In this document: one piece after another, positions 7,677 to 19,577 of the stretch
Layout: every line of letters begins with the position of its first letter
How positions within the stretch are numbered: the first letter of the stretch is position 1
From: Pseudoxanthomonas kaohsiungensis
GTDB taxonomy: Bacteria; Pseudomonadota; Gammaproteobacteria; Xanthomonadales; Xanthomonadaceae
Assembly (NCBI RefSeq): GCF_010211765.1
Contig: NZ_PDWO01000006.1
Span: forward strand, 1-64,000
Reading direction: 5' to 3'
DNA: 64,000 bases
Notes under the pieces: model-generated
The model's database searches: none
Told to the model about the DNA's origin: nothing
The model's input: only the letters and a program-made list of their open reading frames with translations
Made by a program: the position numbers and the translations under genes

Positions 7677-8864
7677 ATGAACGCGATCGTCCGGCCCGCG
7701 TTGGCCCGCCATTTCCACCGCATTGCCTGGCTGGCGGTGCTGCTGACCGCCTGCGTGGTGGTGTTCGGCGCCTTCGTGCGCTTGTCCGACGCCGGCCTGA
7801 GCTGCCCGGACTGGCCGACCTGCTACGGCCGCGCGACCTGGCCGTCGGCGCCGCAGGACGCGGCCGCGCATGCGGCCAGCGAGATCCGTCCGTTCGAGAC
7901 CCACAAGGCCTGGCGCGAGCAGGTGCACCGCCACCTGGCCGCCTCGCTCGGCGTGCTGGTGCTGGTGCTGGCGCTGCTGGCCGCGCGCCGACGCCGGTTC
8001 GGCGTCGCCCAGGTCGTCGGCGCATCGCTGCTGGTGGCCGCGGCCATACCGGCCTACATGCAGGGGCATATCGGCCTGGCCTTCGCGCTGGCGGGGGCGG
8101 GCGAGGCGGTTCTGCTGCTGGCGGCCCTGCGCTGGTCGAACATCGACCTGGCGCGCGCGGCGGCGCTGACCCTGGCGGTGATCGTGTTCCAGGCGCTGCT
8201 CGGCAAGTGGACCGTGACCCTGCTGCTCAAGCCGATCATCGTGATGGGCCACCTGCTCGGCGGCCTGGCCACGTTCTCGCTGCTGCTGTGGATGGCCTGG
8301 CGCGCGACCGGCCTGCCGATCCGCCTGGCCGATGCGCGCTGGCTGCGGCGCTGGGTGATCGCCGGCATCGTCCTGCTCGGCGTGCAGATCGCGCTCGGCG
8401 GCTGGACGAGCGCCAACTACGCCGCGCTCGCCTGCGGCGGCGGCGGCTGGACCACCGCGCAGCATCACTACCTCGACTTCCCGCGATGCGTGGGCCAGTG
8501 GTGGCCGCCGGCGGATTTCCACGAGGGCTTCGTCCTCTGGCGCGGCGTCGGCGTGGATTACGAGGGCGGCGTTCTGGACGGCGCCTCGCGCATCGCCATC
8601 CAGATGGCGCACCGGATGATGGCGGTGGTGGTGGCCGTGTACCTGCTGTGGCTGGCGCTGCGCCTGTACCGCCTGCCCGGCATGCGCGGCTGGGCAACCA
8701 CCCTGGGCCTGCTGGTGGTCGCGCAGGTCAGCCTCGGCATCCTCAACGTCAAGCTCGCGCTGCCGCTGTCGGTGGCGGTGCTGCACAACGCCGGCGCGCT
8801 GGCGCTGCTGTTCGTGCTGGTGACGCTGCTGGCGCGCCTGAAGGAACCCGAGTCGGTCGCATGA
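7677..8864 (+). CDS. ctaA: Heme A synthase (COX15/CtaA)
   Basis: CtaA oxidises the C8 methyl group of heme O to a formyl group, giving heme A. The 395-residue membrane protein has about eight helices. Typical features are [13 protein letters not shown] near residue 42, the His of EQVHRH, and the later HRMMAVVV histidine. Two cysteines (in LACGGGG and FPRC) lie in the larger second extracytoplasmic loop. Its stop overlaps the ctaB start by ATGA, so heme O and heme A synthesis are translationally coupled. Confidence 0.95.
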   Translation: MNAIVRPALARHFHRIAWLAVLLTACVVVFGAFVRLSDAGLSCPDWPTCYGRATWPSAPQDAAAHAASEIRPFETHKAWREQVHRHLAASLGVLVLVLALLAARRRRFGVAQVVGASLLVAAAIPAYMQGHIGLAFALAGAGEAVLLLAALRWSNIDLARAAALTLAVIVFQALLGKWTVTLLLKPIIVMGHLLGGLATFSLLLWMAWRATGLPIRLADARWLRRWVIAGIVLLGVQIALGGWTSANYAALACGGGGWTTAQHHYLDFPRCVGQWWPPADFHEGFVLWRGVGVDYEGGVLDGASRIAIQMAHRMMAVVVAVYLLWLALRLYRLPGMRGWATTLGLLVVAQVSLGILNVKLALPLSVAVLHNAGALALLFVLVTLLARLKEPESVA

Positions 8865-9757
8865 GCGCCATTCCCCTCTGGCGCCAGTACCTGGAACTGA
8901 CCAAGCCGCGCGTGGTCGCGCTGCTGGTGTTCACCGCCCTGGTCGGCATGTTCCTGGCGGTGCCCGGCCTGCCGCCGGCGCGCGAAGCGCTGCTCGGCCT
9001 GCTGGGCATCTGGCTGGCCGCGTCCTCGGCCGCGGCGATCAACCACCTGATCGACCAGCGCATCGACAAGGTCATGGCGCGCACCGCGCACCGGCCGCTG
9101 GCCACCGGCGCGTTGCGGCCGGCGCAGGTGCTGGCCTTCGCGCTGGTGCTCGGCGCCGCCTCGATGCTGGTGCTGGTGCTGTGGGTGAACACCGTCACCG
9201 CGGTGCTGACGTTCGCCTCGCTGATCGGCTACGCGGTGGTCTACACCGGCTGGCTCAAGCGCGCCACGCCGCAGAACATCGTGATCGGCGGCGTCGCGGG
9301 CGCGGCGCCGCCGCTGCTGGGCTGGGCCGCGGTCACCAACATGGACGGGGCCTGGGACTGGCAGCACGCGCTGCTGCTGGTGCTGATCATCTTCGTGTGG
9401 ACGCCGCCGCATTTCTGGGCGCTGGCCATCTTCCGCCGCGACGACTACGCCCGCGCGCTGATCCCGATGTTGCCGGTCACCCACGGCGTCACCTACACCC
9501 GCTGGCAGATCCTGTTCTACACCGTGCTGCTGCTGCAGGTGAGCATCCTGCCGGTGGTGTTCGGTATGAGCGGCTTCTTCTACCTGGGTGGCGCGCTGGT
9601 GCTGGGCAGCGTGTTCCTCTGGTACGCCTGGCGGCTGCTGGATCCGCCGGACGAGTTCTTCGCCATGCGCGTGTTCAACTACTCGATCATCTACCTGATG
9701 GCGCTTTTCGCCTTCCTGCTGGTCGACCACTGGCTGCCGCTGCTGCTGCCAGCCTGA
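8861..9757 (+). CDS. ctaB: Protoheme IX farnesyltransferase (heme O synthase)
   Basis: CtaB adds a farnesyl group to heme B to make heme O, the substrate of the preceding enzyme. The 298-residue protein is a UbiA-family polytopic prenyltransferase. The first aspartate-rich motif is seen in [19 protein letters not shown] (about residues 61-79), and the family block [17 protein letters not shown] is at about residues 180-196. It is the last gene of the oxidase cluster; a pair of facing repeats follows before the convergent terC gene. Confidence 0.96.
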   Translation: MSAIPLWRQYLELTKPRVVALLVFTALVGMFLAVPGLPPAREALLGLLGIWLAASSAAAINHLIDQRIDKVMARTAHRPLATGALRPAQVLAFALVLGAASMLVLVLWVNTVTAVLTFASLIGYAVVYTGWLKRATPQNIVIGGVAGAAPPLLGWAAVTNMDGAWDWQHALLLVLIIFVWTPPHFWALAIFRRDDYARALIPMLPVTHGVTYTRWQILFYTVLLLQVSILPVVFGMSGFFYLGGALVLGSVFLWYAWRLLDPPDEFFAMRVFNYSIIYLMALFAFLLVDHWLPLLLPA

Positions 9758-9795
9758 AGCGGCGGCTCGGTCGCCGCCACCGCGACCGGGTCCAC

Positions 9796-9868
9796 GTAGA
9801 GCGGGGCTTGCCCCGCTGCCCTCGAGGCTTCCGCGCCACGAAAAGCAGCGGGGCAAGCCCCGCTCTAC
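9796..9868. repeat. Facing pair of GTAG-type palindromic repeats
   Basis: Two copies of the GTAGAGCGGGGC element face each other (9796-9818 and 9845-9868). Each can fold alone, and together they form a larger stem. They fill the 139-bp gap between the convergent ctaB and terC genes, where they probably act as a bidirectional transcription barrier. They match the first repeat of the window and those near 47.6 kb. Confidence 0.75.
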
Positions 9869-9896
9869 GGGGCGGTCTGCCCGGTATCGAGGACCG

Positions 9897-10643
9897 TCAG
9901 CCGCCGCCCGCCTCGCCGGCCGCGGCGGCGGCCTTCTTCTCGCGGCTGCGGATCCACATGTTGATCGCCTCGACGAACACCGAGAAGGCCATGGCGGTGT
10001 ACACGTAGCCCTTCGGGATGTGCATGCCGAAGCCGTCGGCGATCAGCACCAGGCCGATCATGATCAGGAAGCTCAGCGCGAGCACCTTGACCGTCGGATG
10101 GCGTTCGACGAAGTCGCCGATCGGGCCGGCGAAGGCCAGCATGAAGGCGATCGACACCACGATCGCGGTGACCATGACCCAGCGCTCGTCGACCATGCCG
10201 ACCGCGGTGATGATCGAGTCCAGCGAGAACACGATGTCCAGCACCATGATCTGGGCGATCACGCCGGCGAACGAGGTGGCCGCGCGCTTGAGCGAAGGGT
10301 CGCCGCCGGCGCCCTCGACCTTGTGGTGGATCTCCAGCGTGGCCTTGGCGATCAGGAACAGGCCGCCGCCGATCAGAATCATGTCGCGCCACGAGAACGG
10401 CTGGCCAAAGGCTTCGAAGACCGGATAGGTCAGGCGCGTGATCCAGACGATGGCGAACAGCAGGCCGAGCCGCGTGATCGCCGCGCCGGCGATGCCCAGC
10501 CGGCGCGCGCGGGCGCGCTGCTCCGGCGGCAGGCGCCCGGCGAGGATCGAGATGAAGATGATGTTGTCGATGCCCAGGACCAGCTCGAGCGCGGTCAGGG
10601 TCGCCAGGGCGATCAGGATTTCGGGGGTGAACAGGGATTCCAT
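9897..10643 (-). CDS. TerC family integral membrane protein
   Basis: This 248-residue protein has seven predicted helices and the two TerC hallmarks: an acidic motif in helix 1-2 (LELVLGIDNIIFISIL) and a second in VLDIVFSLDSIITAVGM. TerC/Alx/YkoY relatives export manganese or other metals, or assist metal loading of secreted proteins. The substrate cannot be told from sequence. The C-terminus is a short Lys/Ala tail. No yybP-ykoY-type manganese riboswitch is visible in the 90 bp before the start. Confidence 0.92.
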   Translation of the reverse strand: MESLFTPEILIALATLTALELVLGIDNIIFISILAGRLPPEQRARARRLGIAGAAITRLGLLFAIVWITRLTYPVFEAFGQPFSWRDMILIGGGLFLIAKATLEIHHKVEGAGGDPSLKRAATSFAGVIAQIMVLDIVFSLDSIITAVGMVDERWVMVTAIVVSIAFMLAFAGPIGDFVERHPTVKVLALSFLIMIGLVLIADGFGMHIPKGYVYTAMAFSVFVEAINMWIRSREKKAAAAAGEAGGG

Positions 10644-10733
10644 GGCGGGTTCGGTCGAAGGGGTGCGGCCGGAGGGTGCCCGCGTGCGGGTGCACGCGGC
10701 GTGGTGGTCAGCGGAAGGATGCGGGCTGGGCCG

Positions 10734-11009
10734 CTAGAAGTCGAACAGTTCGCCGAGCAGCGACTTGGGCTTGCGCGGCTTGTGGCCGTAACCGTGGGCG
10801 TCGTGATGGCCGTGCGGACGTGGTGCGTGCCGCTCGTCGGGGCGGTAGGCCGGGCGCTGCGCGGGCACGTCGGCGCCGGCGCGCTCGATCAGGCGGTCCA
10901 GTTCGCCGCGGTCGAGCCAGACGCCGCGGCATTGCGGGCAGTAGTCGATCTCGATGCCCTGGCGATCGGTCATGGCCAGGTTGACGGTCTTGCAGGCGGG
11001 GCATTGCAT
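10734..11009 (-). CDS. Zinc-ribbon (TFIIB-type) protein
   Basis: This 91-residue protein starts MQCPACKT. Two CxxC knuckles (CPAC at residues 3-6, CPQC at 24-27) followed by RGVWLDRGELDRL define the bacterial zf-TFIIB/COG3809 family. A His-rich stretch (about residues 61-76) and a basic segment lead to a conserved-looking end, LLGELFDF. The function of the family is unknown; zinc binding is well supported. The start at 11009 is chosen because longer versions have no homology-like sequence before the first cysteine. Confidence 0.85.
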   Translation of the reverse strand: MQCPACKTVNLAMTDRQGIEIDYCPQCRGVWLDRGELDRLIERAGADVPAQRPAYRPDERHAPRPHGHHDAHGYGHKPRKPKSLLGELFDF

Positions 11010-11065
11010 GTGGGGAGGCTCCGGGAAATCCAGGGCCACGACGGCCGTGCTCCGGAAATGGACGC

Positions 11066-11090
11066 ACCTTCGCCGTGGGACGGCGAAGGT
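11066..11090. terminator. Perfect hairpin in the gap before the S9 peptidase gene end
   Basis: An 11-bp perfect stem (ACCTTCGCCGT with its complement) and GGG loop lie in the 208-bp gap between two minus-strand genes. It is about 130 bp past the peptidase stop and 57 bp upstream of the zinc-ribbon start. A smaller hairpin (CAGGCC...GGCCTG) lies at 11099-11114. No T-run follows, so its action as a terminator is uncertain; it could be a leader structure of the zinc-ribbon/terC transcripts. Confidence 0.4.
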
Positions 11091-11217
11091 CTTGCCCACA
11101 GGCCTTTGGGCCTGCCGCCGCGCCGGGACCGGGGTCCGTAATGACGACGCGGGCGTTGGGGGCTACTCCCCTTCGATGCGCGATCCTAGCACGCGCATCA
11201 TGACTGGCAGGCGGCGG

Positions 11218-13638
<2,421 letters not shown>

Positions 13639-13681
13639 CGAGGACCTGCGGAGTGCGATACCAGCCTGCAGGGTAAACGGC

Positions 13682-15403
13682 CTATCCGCGGCCGGCCAGT
13701 CCCTGCAGCAGCATCCGCATCTCGTACTTGTCGGTCTCGTCCAGTCCCTGCGCGCGCTGCTTCTGCTGGAGCTCGTCGATGCGCTGTTGCACCGTCTGCC
13801 GTTCGAGCTGCGCGACGGCGTCGTGCAGCTCGTGCGCCCAGCTGGCCTCCTCGCCGGGCAGGACCTGCGCGGCGAGCCTGCGCAGCGCCTCGGCCTGTTC
13901 GTGCGCGGCGAAATGTTCGAGCAGGGCGCCGGTGCTGATCTCCGGCCGCTGCGCGACCACGTCCAGGATTTCCAGCAGCAAGGGCACGCCCGGCAGGCGC
14001 AGCTCGGCGAACCGGTAGGGGCGCTCCAGCTGCAGGCCCAGCGATGGCTGCTGCAGCAGCAGCGCGATCACGCTGCGCACCAGGCTGCGCCGCTGCTGCG
14101 CGGGGGCGGCCTGGCGCGCCGGCGGGCGCGCCTCGGCGACTGGGCGGGCGGCATCGACGCCGGTCTGGCGTTGCAGTTCCTGCCGCATCAGGTCGGCGAA
14201 GGCACCATCGGGAAGCTGCGCCAGCAGCGGCCGTGCGCGCTCGGCCAGGCGCGCACGGCCGTCGAGCGTGCCGCGGTTGATGTCGCGGCCCAGTTCCTCG
14301 AAGAAGAACTGCGACAGCGGCGTGGCCTGGGCCAGGCGCGCGTCGAAGCCGGCGGCGCCTTCCTTGCGCACGATGCTGTCCGGATCCTCGCCGTCGGGCA
14401 GGAACAGGAAGAACGCCTGGCGTCCGTCCTTCATTCGCGGCAGCACCGACTCGACCGCACGCCAGCCGGCGCGGCGGCCGGCGGCGTCGCCGTCGAAGCA
14501 GAAGTACACGTCCGGCGCGTTGCGGAACAGCAGCTCGGCGTGGTCGGCGGTGGTGGCGGTGCCCAGCGTGGCCACCGCCTGGGTGATGCCGTGCTGGAAC
14601 AGCGCGACCACGTCCATGTAACCCTCGACCACGATCAGCCGTGCCAGCTTCTGGTTGGCCTGGCGCGCCTGCCACAGGCCGTACAGCTCGCGGCCCTTGT
14701 GGAACAGCGCGGTCTCGGGCGAGTTGAGGTATTTCGGACTGGCGTCCTTGTCGAGTACGCGGCCGCCGAAGGCGATCACGCGCCCGCGGCGGTCGTGGAT
14801 CGGGAACATCACCCGGTCGCGGAACTTGTCGTAGACGTGGCCGCGGTCGTTCTTCGACAGCATGCCGGTGCGTTCGAGCAGCTTGAGCCGGCGCTCGTCG
14901 GTGCCCAGCGCGTCCTTGAGCGTGGAATAGCCGTCGGCGGCGTAGCCGATGGAAAAGCGGGCGCGGTTGTCCGCGTCGACGCCACGGCCGTCCAGGTAGT
15001 CGCGCGCGCGCGGACTGTCGGCCAGCTGCCGCTGGAACAGTTTCGCGGCCGCTTCCAGCGCCGCGTACTGGTCGCGCAGGTCGCTGTCCTGGTTGTTCTG
15101 GCGGGTCTCCTTGGGCACCTCGATGCCGGCCCGGCGCGCCAGTTCCTCGACCGCGTCGAGGAACTCGAGCCGGTCGTAGTTCATCAGGAAGCTGATCGCG
15201 GTGCCGTGCGCGCCGCAGCCGAAGCAGTGGTAGAACTGCTTGGTCGGCGAAACGTAGAACGAGGGCGTGCGCTCGTCGTGGAACGGGCACGGCGCGCTGT
15301 ACTCGCGGCCCTTGCGCTTGAGCGGCACGCGCGAACCGACGATCTCGACGATGTCGGAGCGTGCGAGCAGGTCGTCGATGAACGCGTCGGACAGGCGGGC
15401 CAT
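13682..15403 (-). CDS. dnaG: DNA primase
   Basis: DnaG makes RNA primers for Okazaki fragments and chromosome initiation. The 573-residue protein has the N-terminal CHC2 zinc ribbon (Cys39-x2-His42 ... Cys60-x2-Cys63), the TOPRIM polymerase core (LIVVEGYMD, then FDGDAAGRRA with the metal-binding acidic residues) and a C-terminal DnaB-helicase-binding region. A low-complexity linker (about residues 428-446) separates core and tail. The gene belongs to a macromolecular-synthesis cluster with rpsU and yqeY upstream, but rpoD is not the next gene. Confidence 0.97.
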   Translation of the reverse strand: MARLSDAFIDDLLARSDIVEIVGSRVPLKRKGREYSAPCPFHDERTPSFYVSPTKQFYHCFGCGAHGTAISFLMNYDRLEFLDAVEELARRAGIEVPKETRQNNQDSDLRDQYAALEAAAKLFQRQLADSPRARDYLDGRGVDADNRARFSIGYAADGYSTLKDALGTDERRLKLLERTGMLSKNDRGHVYDKFRDRVMFPIHDRRGRVIAFGGRVLDKDASPKYLNSPETALFHKGRELYGLWQARQANQKLARLIVVEGYMDVVALFQHGITQAVATLGTATTADHAELLFRNAPDVYFCFDGDAAGRRAGWRAVESVLPRMKDGRQAFFLFLPDGEDPDSIVRKEGAAGFDARLAQATPLSQFFFEELGRDINRGTLDGRARLAERARPLLAQLPDGAFADLMRQELQRQTGVDAARPVAEARPPARQAAPAQQRRSLVRSVIALLLQQPSLGLQLERPYRFAELRLPGVPLLLEILDVVAQRPEISTGALLEHFAAHEQAEALRRLAAQVLPGEEASWAHELHDAVAQLERQTVQQRIDELQQKQRAQGLDETDKYEMRMLLQGLAGRG

Positions 15404-15526
15404 CGCAATAGGATAGCCATCCGCGCGGGTCCGGTCCGCTTTACCTCACGGTAAACGCAGGAGCCCCTCAGGAGACTGCGCCCCAGACCGCCGGTCGTCC
15501 GGCCGGGGGCAGCGCCCTGGCGCCGC

Positions 15527-16450
15527 TCAACCGCGGGGGTGGGCACCCTGTCCGGCGGCCAGGCCCGAGCCGCTGCCGAAACCCGACGCACGCAGCTTCG
15601 ATCGCGAATGCATGCGCTCGTCGATGACCGCGGTGATCAGCGCGCCGGCGAAGAACACCACCGCCGCGTAGTAGGTCCACAGCAGAAGCAGGACCAGCGC
15701 GCCCATCGAGCCGTAGGCGCTGCCGGGCGCGGCCTGCGCCAGGTACAGGCCGATCAGGTAGCGGCCGAGGGCGAACAGCAGCGCGGTGATCGCGCCGCCC
15801 AGGAACGCCTGCCGCCAGGCCACCCGGCGGTCGGGCAGGTAGTGGTAGAGGAAGGCGAAGGCCAGCGTGTAGAGCAGCAGGGTGGTCGCGTAGCCGATCG
15901 CCGGCAGCACCGAGGGCAGGTGCGCGAACACCACCTGCAGCGCGGTGGTCGCGATCATCGACACGATCAGCAGGAAGCCCAGCGCCAGCACCACGCCCAG
16001 CGAGAACACCCGCTTGCGCAGCCAGGCACGCAGGCCGCCGAGCCGCTCGCCGCCGGTGCGGAAGATCAGGTTGAGCGCCCCCTGCAGCTGGGCGAACACC
16101 ACCGTGGCGCCGACGAACAGCAGGGCCAGGCTCCATACCCCGGCCAGCGAGCCGATGTCCGGCTGCGCGTCGGCATTGCGGATCACCGTCGCGGCCACCG
16201 CCTCGGCGCTGGGACCGGCCAGGTCGCCGATCTGCGCGACCAGCGACGCCTGCGCCGGCGGATACAGCGACGCGGTCAGCCACAGCAGCAGCACCAGCAG
16301 CGGCGCCAGCGACAGCAGCGTGTAGAAGGAGAGCGAGGCGGCCTGGGTCATCAGGTCCGCCTCGGCGAAGCGCCGGACCAGCGCCGCCGGCAGGCTCTGT
16401 TCGAGGCGGTCGAGGTGGCGGCGCAGCTTGGCGGGGGACAGGCGCTTCAT
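15527..16450 (-). CDS. YihY/BrkB family inner-membrane protein
   Basis: This 307-residue protein (UPF0761, sometimes mislabelled ribonuclease BN) has six helices. Family blocks are AASLSFYTLLSLAPLL, a glycine-poor middle with VVFAQLQGALNLIF, and LLWTYYAAVVFFAGALIT near the C-terminus. The function of the family is not established; it is not a nuclease in most current views. The ATG at 16450 gives the usual family start before the first helix. It sits between an acetyltransferase gene (32 bp upstream) and dnaG (123 bp downstream). Confidence 0.9.
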   Translation of the reverse strand: MKRLSPAKLRRHLDRLEQSLPAALVRRFAEADLMTQAASLSFYTLLSLAPLLVLLLWLTASLYPPAQASLVAQIGDLAGPSAEAVAATVIRNADAQPDIGSLAGVWSLALLFVGATVVFAQLQGALNLIFRTGGERLGGLRAWLRKRVFSLGVVLALGFLLIVSMIATTALQVVFAHLPSVLPAIGYATTLLLYTLAFAFLYHYLPDRRVAWRQAFLGGAITALLFALGRYLIGLYLAQAAPGSAYGSMGALVLLLLWTYYAAVVFFAGALITAVIDERMHSRSKLRASGFGSGSGLAAGQGAHPRG

Positions 16451-16482
16451 CGCATGGGCGGGATGCACGGGCCCCGCCAGCG

Positions 16483-17013
16483 TCACCCAGGCGGCGTGGC
16501 AGGCGCGTGAGCGGAGCCCGCGTCGCCATTCGCGGCCAGGCTGCGCAGGGCGTCGCCGCTGACACGCTGCACGGTCCAGCCTTCCATCGGCCGGGCACCG
16601 AGGCTGCGGTAGAAGTCGATCGCCGGCGTGTTCCAGTCCAGCACCGACCACTCGAAGCGGCCGTAGCCGCGTTCAAGCGCCAGCCGCGCCAGGTGCACCA
16701 TCAGCCGCCTGCCGATGCCGCGGCCGCGCAGCGCCGGCAGCACGTACAGGTCTTCCAGGTACAGGCCCGGCTTGCCGAGGAAGGTGGAGAAGGAGACGAA
16801 GAAGAGGGCGAAGCCGGCCGGCTGGCCATCGCATTCGGCGATCACCACCTCGGCGGCCGGGCGCGGGCCGAACAGGGCCGCTTTCAGGTCCGCAGCGGTA
16901 GCCACCGCCTCGTGCGCCAGGCGTTCGTACTCGGCCAGGCCGGCGATCAGTTCGAGGACCAGCGGGATGTCGGCGGGTACGGCCGGGCGCAGGTGGATCG
17001 TGTCGTTCGGCAT
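16483..17013 (-). CDS. GNAT family N-acetyltransferase
   Basis: This 176-residue protein has the full GNAT fold. The acetyl-CoA-binding motif A reads LYVLPALRGRGIGRRLM (about residues 89-105), preceded by the beta-strand GLYLEDL and followed by GYGRFEWSVLDWNTPAIDFY. The last motif matches diamine (spermidine/spermine) acetyltransferase-like members such as SSAT2 (thialysine acetyltransferase), which also carry WNxPAxxFY. The exact substrate is unknown. The gene is 137 bp downstream of the sugar dehydrogenase and may be co-transcribed with YihY. Confidence 0.9.
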   Translation of the reverse strand: MPNDTIHLRPAVPADIPLVLELIAGLAEYERLAHEAVATAADLKAALFGPRPAAEVVIAECDGQPAGFALFFVSFSTFLGKPGLYLEDLYVLPALRGRGIGRRLMVHLARLALERGYGRFEWSVLDWNTPAIDFYRSLGARPMEGWTVQRVSGDALRSLAANGDAGSAHAPATPPG

Positions 17014-17150
17014 GACGGCGGCCCTGGGAAGTCGCCTCCATTGTGGCGGCAATGGGCGCGTCTTCGCCGGGTCATGAGGGTGGTGCCCCGTGCCGTGCCG
17101 CTCGTGCCGGAGGCGGTGGCTTCCCTGCCGCCCCGTGGATCCCTAGCTGC

Positions 17151-18539
17151 CTACTTGGTGCTGGTGGAAGTGGCGGTCACACGCCAGATCGCGTTGCCGA
17201 CATCGTCGGCGACCAGCACGCCGCCGCCGGCGTCCACCGCCACGCCGACCGGGCGCCCGCGGGCCTTGCCGTCATCGCCGACGAATCCTTCGAGCACGGT
17301 TTCCGGCGGGCCGGAGGGACGGCCGTCGGTGAACGGCACGAACACCACCTGGTACCCGACTTTCGGCGAACGGTTCCAGGAACCATGCAGGCCGATGAAG
17401 GCGCCGTCGCGATAGCGCGCCGGCAGCGCGTCCGCCGCGTAGAACGCCAGGCCCAGCGGCGCGACGTGGGAGCCCAGGCCGTAGTCGGGCACCACCGCGC
17501 GCGCGACCAGCGACGGATCCTGCGGTTCGACCCGCGTGTCCACGTGCTGGCCCCAGTAGCTGTAGGGCCAGCCGTAGAAGGCACCCTCGGCGACCGAGGT
17601 CAGGTAGTCGGGCACCAGGTCGTTGCCGAGCTCGTCGCGCTCGTTGACCACCGCCCACAGGCGCCGATCGCGGGGATGGATCGCCAGCGCGGTCGGATTG
17701 CGCAGGCCGCCGGCATACACCCGGCGGTTGCCGGCGGCCGGGTCCACTTCCAGCACCGCGGCACGCTCGACCTCCTCGTCCATGCCGTTCTCGGCGATGT
17801 TGCTGTTCGAGCCCACGCCGACGTACAGCGTGGCGCCCGCCGGGTTGGCGACCAGCGACTTGGTCCAGTGGTGGTTGCGCCCGGCGGGCAGGCCGACGAC
17901 GCGGGTGGGCCTGGTGGCGATCGCGGTCGCGCCGGCGTCGTAGCGCACCTTCACCAGGGCGTCGGCGTTGGCGACGTACAGGGTGTCGCCGACCAGCGCC
18001 ATGCCGAACGGCGAGTGCAGGCCCTCGAGGAAGACGTGGCGTTGCTCGGCCACGCCATCGCCGTCGGCGTCGCGCAACAGGGTGATCCGGTCGGCGCTGG
18101 GCACGCCGGCGCCGGCGCGCTCCTGGACCGCGGCCATGGCCTTCGGGCGCAGGCCGCGGACCGGTTCGGCCGGCGCGGGCTTGTTGGTTTCGGCCACCAG
18201 CACGTCGCCGTTGGGCAGGACCAGCAAGGTGCGCGGATGGTCCAGGCCGCGCGCGAACGCGGTGACCTGGAAGCCGTCGGCGGGTCGCGGCTGGCCGTCC
18301 TCCGGCCAGCCGACGGCCGGTGCGATCTCGACCACGGGAATGGCGGTCGACACTGGCGCCGGCAGTTCGGGCGATGGCCCGGTGCCGGGCGGGTACGCCG
18401 GTGCCTGCGCCGCGGTGGCCGCCGCAGACGCGGTCTCGTTCACCGGCGGCTGGTGGCTGCTGATGCAGCCGACGAGGGTGGCGGCGAGCGCCGTCGCCAG
18501 CAGTGCCGGCCGGATGCGCCTGAAGGTGGGTGCCGCCAT
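17151..18539 (-). CDS. PQQ-dependent sugar dehydrogenase-like lipoprotein (sorbosone dehydrogenase family)
   Basis: This 462-residue lipoprotein has a signal peptide with lipobox LVGC (Cys at about residue 25) and a Pro/Ala-rich linker. A six-bladed beta-propeller of the soluble glucose/sorbosone dehydrogenase family follows (DHPRTLLVLPNGDVLVAETN, LRNPTALAIHPRDRRLWAVV, HGSWNR, GVLVADDVGNAIWRV). Members oxidise sugars or other alcohols with PQQ in the periplasm, although many homologues have no proven substrate. It is inserted between yqeY and dnaG, two genes that are usually adjacent, and seems unrelated in function to them. Confidence 0.9.
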   Translation of the reverse strand: MAAPTFRRIRPALLATALAATLVGCISSHQPPVNETASAAATAAQAPAYPPGTGPSPELPAPVSTAIPVVEIAPAVGWPEDGQPRPADGFQVTAFARGLDHPRTLLVLPNGDVLVAETNKPAPAEPVRGLRPKAMAAVQERAGAGVPSADRITLLRDADGDGVAEQRHVFLEGLHSPFGMALVGDTLYVANADALVKVRYDAGATAIATRPTRVVGLPAGRNHHWTKSLVANPAGATLYVGVGSNSNIAENGMDEEVERAAVLEVDPAAGNRRVYAGGLRNPTALAIHPRDRRLWAVVNERDELGNDLVPDYLTSVAEGAFYGWPYSYWGQHVDTRVEPQDPSLVARAVVPDYGLGSHVAPLGLAFYAADALPARYRDGAFIGLHGSWNRSPKVGYQVVFVPFTDGRPSGPPETVLEGFVGDDGKARGRPVGVAVDAGGGVLVADDVGNAIWRVTATSTSTK

Positions 18540-18627
18540 GGGGCCCGCTCCTCGTGGGGAGCGGGCATTGCAGCAGCGGCGCCGTGACGGCCCGGTCAGG
18601 GCCGATGTCGCCGGCCCGCGCGTGGGC

Positions 18628-19074
18628 TCAGCCCGCCAGGCGGCGCTTCACCAGGGCCGAGACCTGGCCCATGTCGGCCTGGCCGGCCAGCTGCGGCTTG
18701 AGCACGCCCATCAGCTTGCCCATGTCGGCCGCGCCGCTCGCACCGGTCTGCGCGATGGCCGCGTCGATCGCGGCCAGGATCGCGGCCTCGTCCAGCTTGG
18801 CCGGCAGGTAGCGCTCGATCACCACGATCTCGGCGCGCTCGATCGCGGCCAGGTCCTCGCGCGCGGCGGCTTCGTACTGGGTCACCGAGTCCTTGCGCTG
18901 CTTGACCATCTTGTCGAGCACGGCCAGCACCGCGGCGTCGTCCAGTTCGACCCGCTCGTCCACTTCCTTCTGCTTGATCGCGGCGTTGATCAGGCGGATC
19001 ACGCCCAGGCTGTCCTTGTCGCCGCTCTTCATCGCGGCCTTCATGTCGTCGGTCAGTTGCTGCTTGAGGGTCAT
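18628..19074 (-). CDS. GatB/YqeY domain protein
   Basis: This 148-residue protein matches the stand-alone YqeY family (start MTLKQQLTDDMKAAMKSGDK; core EIVVIERYLPAKL; end MGQVSALVKRRL). It shares its helical domain with the tail of the GatB amidotransferase subunit, which contacts tRNA. The cellular role of free YqeY is uncertain. In many gammaproteobacteria it lies between rpsU and dnaG; here rpsU precedes it as expected, separated by an intrinsic terminator. Confidence 0.93.
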   Translation of the reverse strand: MTLKQQLTDDMKAAMKSGDKDSLGVIRLINAAIKQKEVDERVELDDAAVLAVLDKMVKQRKDSVTQYEAAAREDLAAIERAEIVVIERYLPAKLDEAAILAAIDAAIAQTGASGAADMGKLMGVLKPQLAGQADMGQVSALVKRRLAG

Positions 19075-19145
19075 GGCGGGGCCTGTCGGTTCGGTGGAGG
19101 GGATGCGCCGGCACGGCGGCAGGTAAGGTTTCGCGGGAAACACAA

Positions 19146-19176
19146 AAAGCCGGCGACGCGTGGGCGTGCCGGCTTT
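19146..19176 (-). terminator. Rho-independent terminator after rpsU
   Basis: On the minus strand a 9-bp stem (AAAGCCGGC with GCCGGCTTT) and a 13-nt loop are followed by a TTTTTGTG tract. It lies 57 bp downstream of rpsU and before yqeY. It would cut most rpsU transcripts short, with read-through supplying the downstream genes, as in classical macromolecular-synthesis operons. Confidence 0.85.
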
Positions 19177-19233
19177 CGGTTTGCCTCATCGACGGGGCGG
19201 CCCGTGCGGGCGCCCCGGCAACAACCGCTGGCC

Positions 19234-19449
19234 TCAGTAGAGGCGCTGGCGCTTGGTGACGTCGCGCGACATCCGGCGCACCTGGCGCTTCACCGCCGCG
19301 GCGGCCTTGCGCTTGCGCTCCTGGGTCGGCTTCTCGTAGAACTCGCGCTTGCGGGTTTCGGCCAGGACGCCGGCCTTCTCGCAGGTGCGCTTGAAACGGC
19401 GCAGCGCGAACTCGAAGGGCTCGTTCTCGCGGACTTTGACGCTGGGCAT
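19234..19449 (-). CDS. rpsU: 30S ribosomal protein S21
   Basis: S21 is a small basic protein of the 30S platform, needed for efficient initiation. The 71-residue sequence is typical from [20 protein letters not shown] through a Lys/Arg-rich tail ending KRQRLY. The start at 19449 has a GGAG ribosome-binding site. It diverges from tsaD, as in many gammaproteobacteria, and has a good promoter-like element 48-77 bp upstream. Confidence 0.97.
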   Translation of the reverse strand: MPSVKVRENEPFEFALRRFKRTCEKAGVLAETRKREFYEKPTQERKRKAAAAVKRQVRRMSRDVTKRQRLY

Positions 19450-19496
19450 GGAATCTCCGGGACACAAATAACCGGGTCGCGCCCGGTGAGCCGCGT

Positions 19497-19526
19497 ATGA
19501 TAGCGGGGTCCCCGGGGCCGGTGCAA
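19497..19526 (-). promoter_or_regulatory. Candidate sigma-70 promoter of rpsU
   Basis: On the minus strand TTGCAC and TATCAT are separated by 18 bp, close to consensus in an otherwise very GC-rich region. Transcription would start near 19490 and give a leader of about 40 nt before rpsU. This is a pattern match, but the position and quality are good. Confidence 0.55.
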
Positions 19527-19577
19527 GCCGGTTCCAGGGCCGCCCGTCACCCTCCCTTCCCGGCCCAGTTCCAGCCC

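Noticed and set aside
10644-10733. Manganese riboswitch upstream of terC
   Set aside because: The gap is only 90 bp and shows none of the conserved yybP-ykoY elements that I could recognise.
15527-16450. Ribonuclease BN assignment for the YihY protein
   Set aside because: It is an integral membrane protein without nuclease motifs; the name comes from an old misassignment of yihY.
19497-19577. Earlier tsaD start at 19497
   Set aside because: It would add 27 residues without family similarity and overlap the rpsU promoter; [14 protein letters not shown] is the standard beginning.
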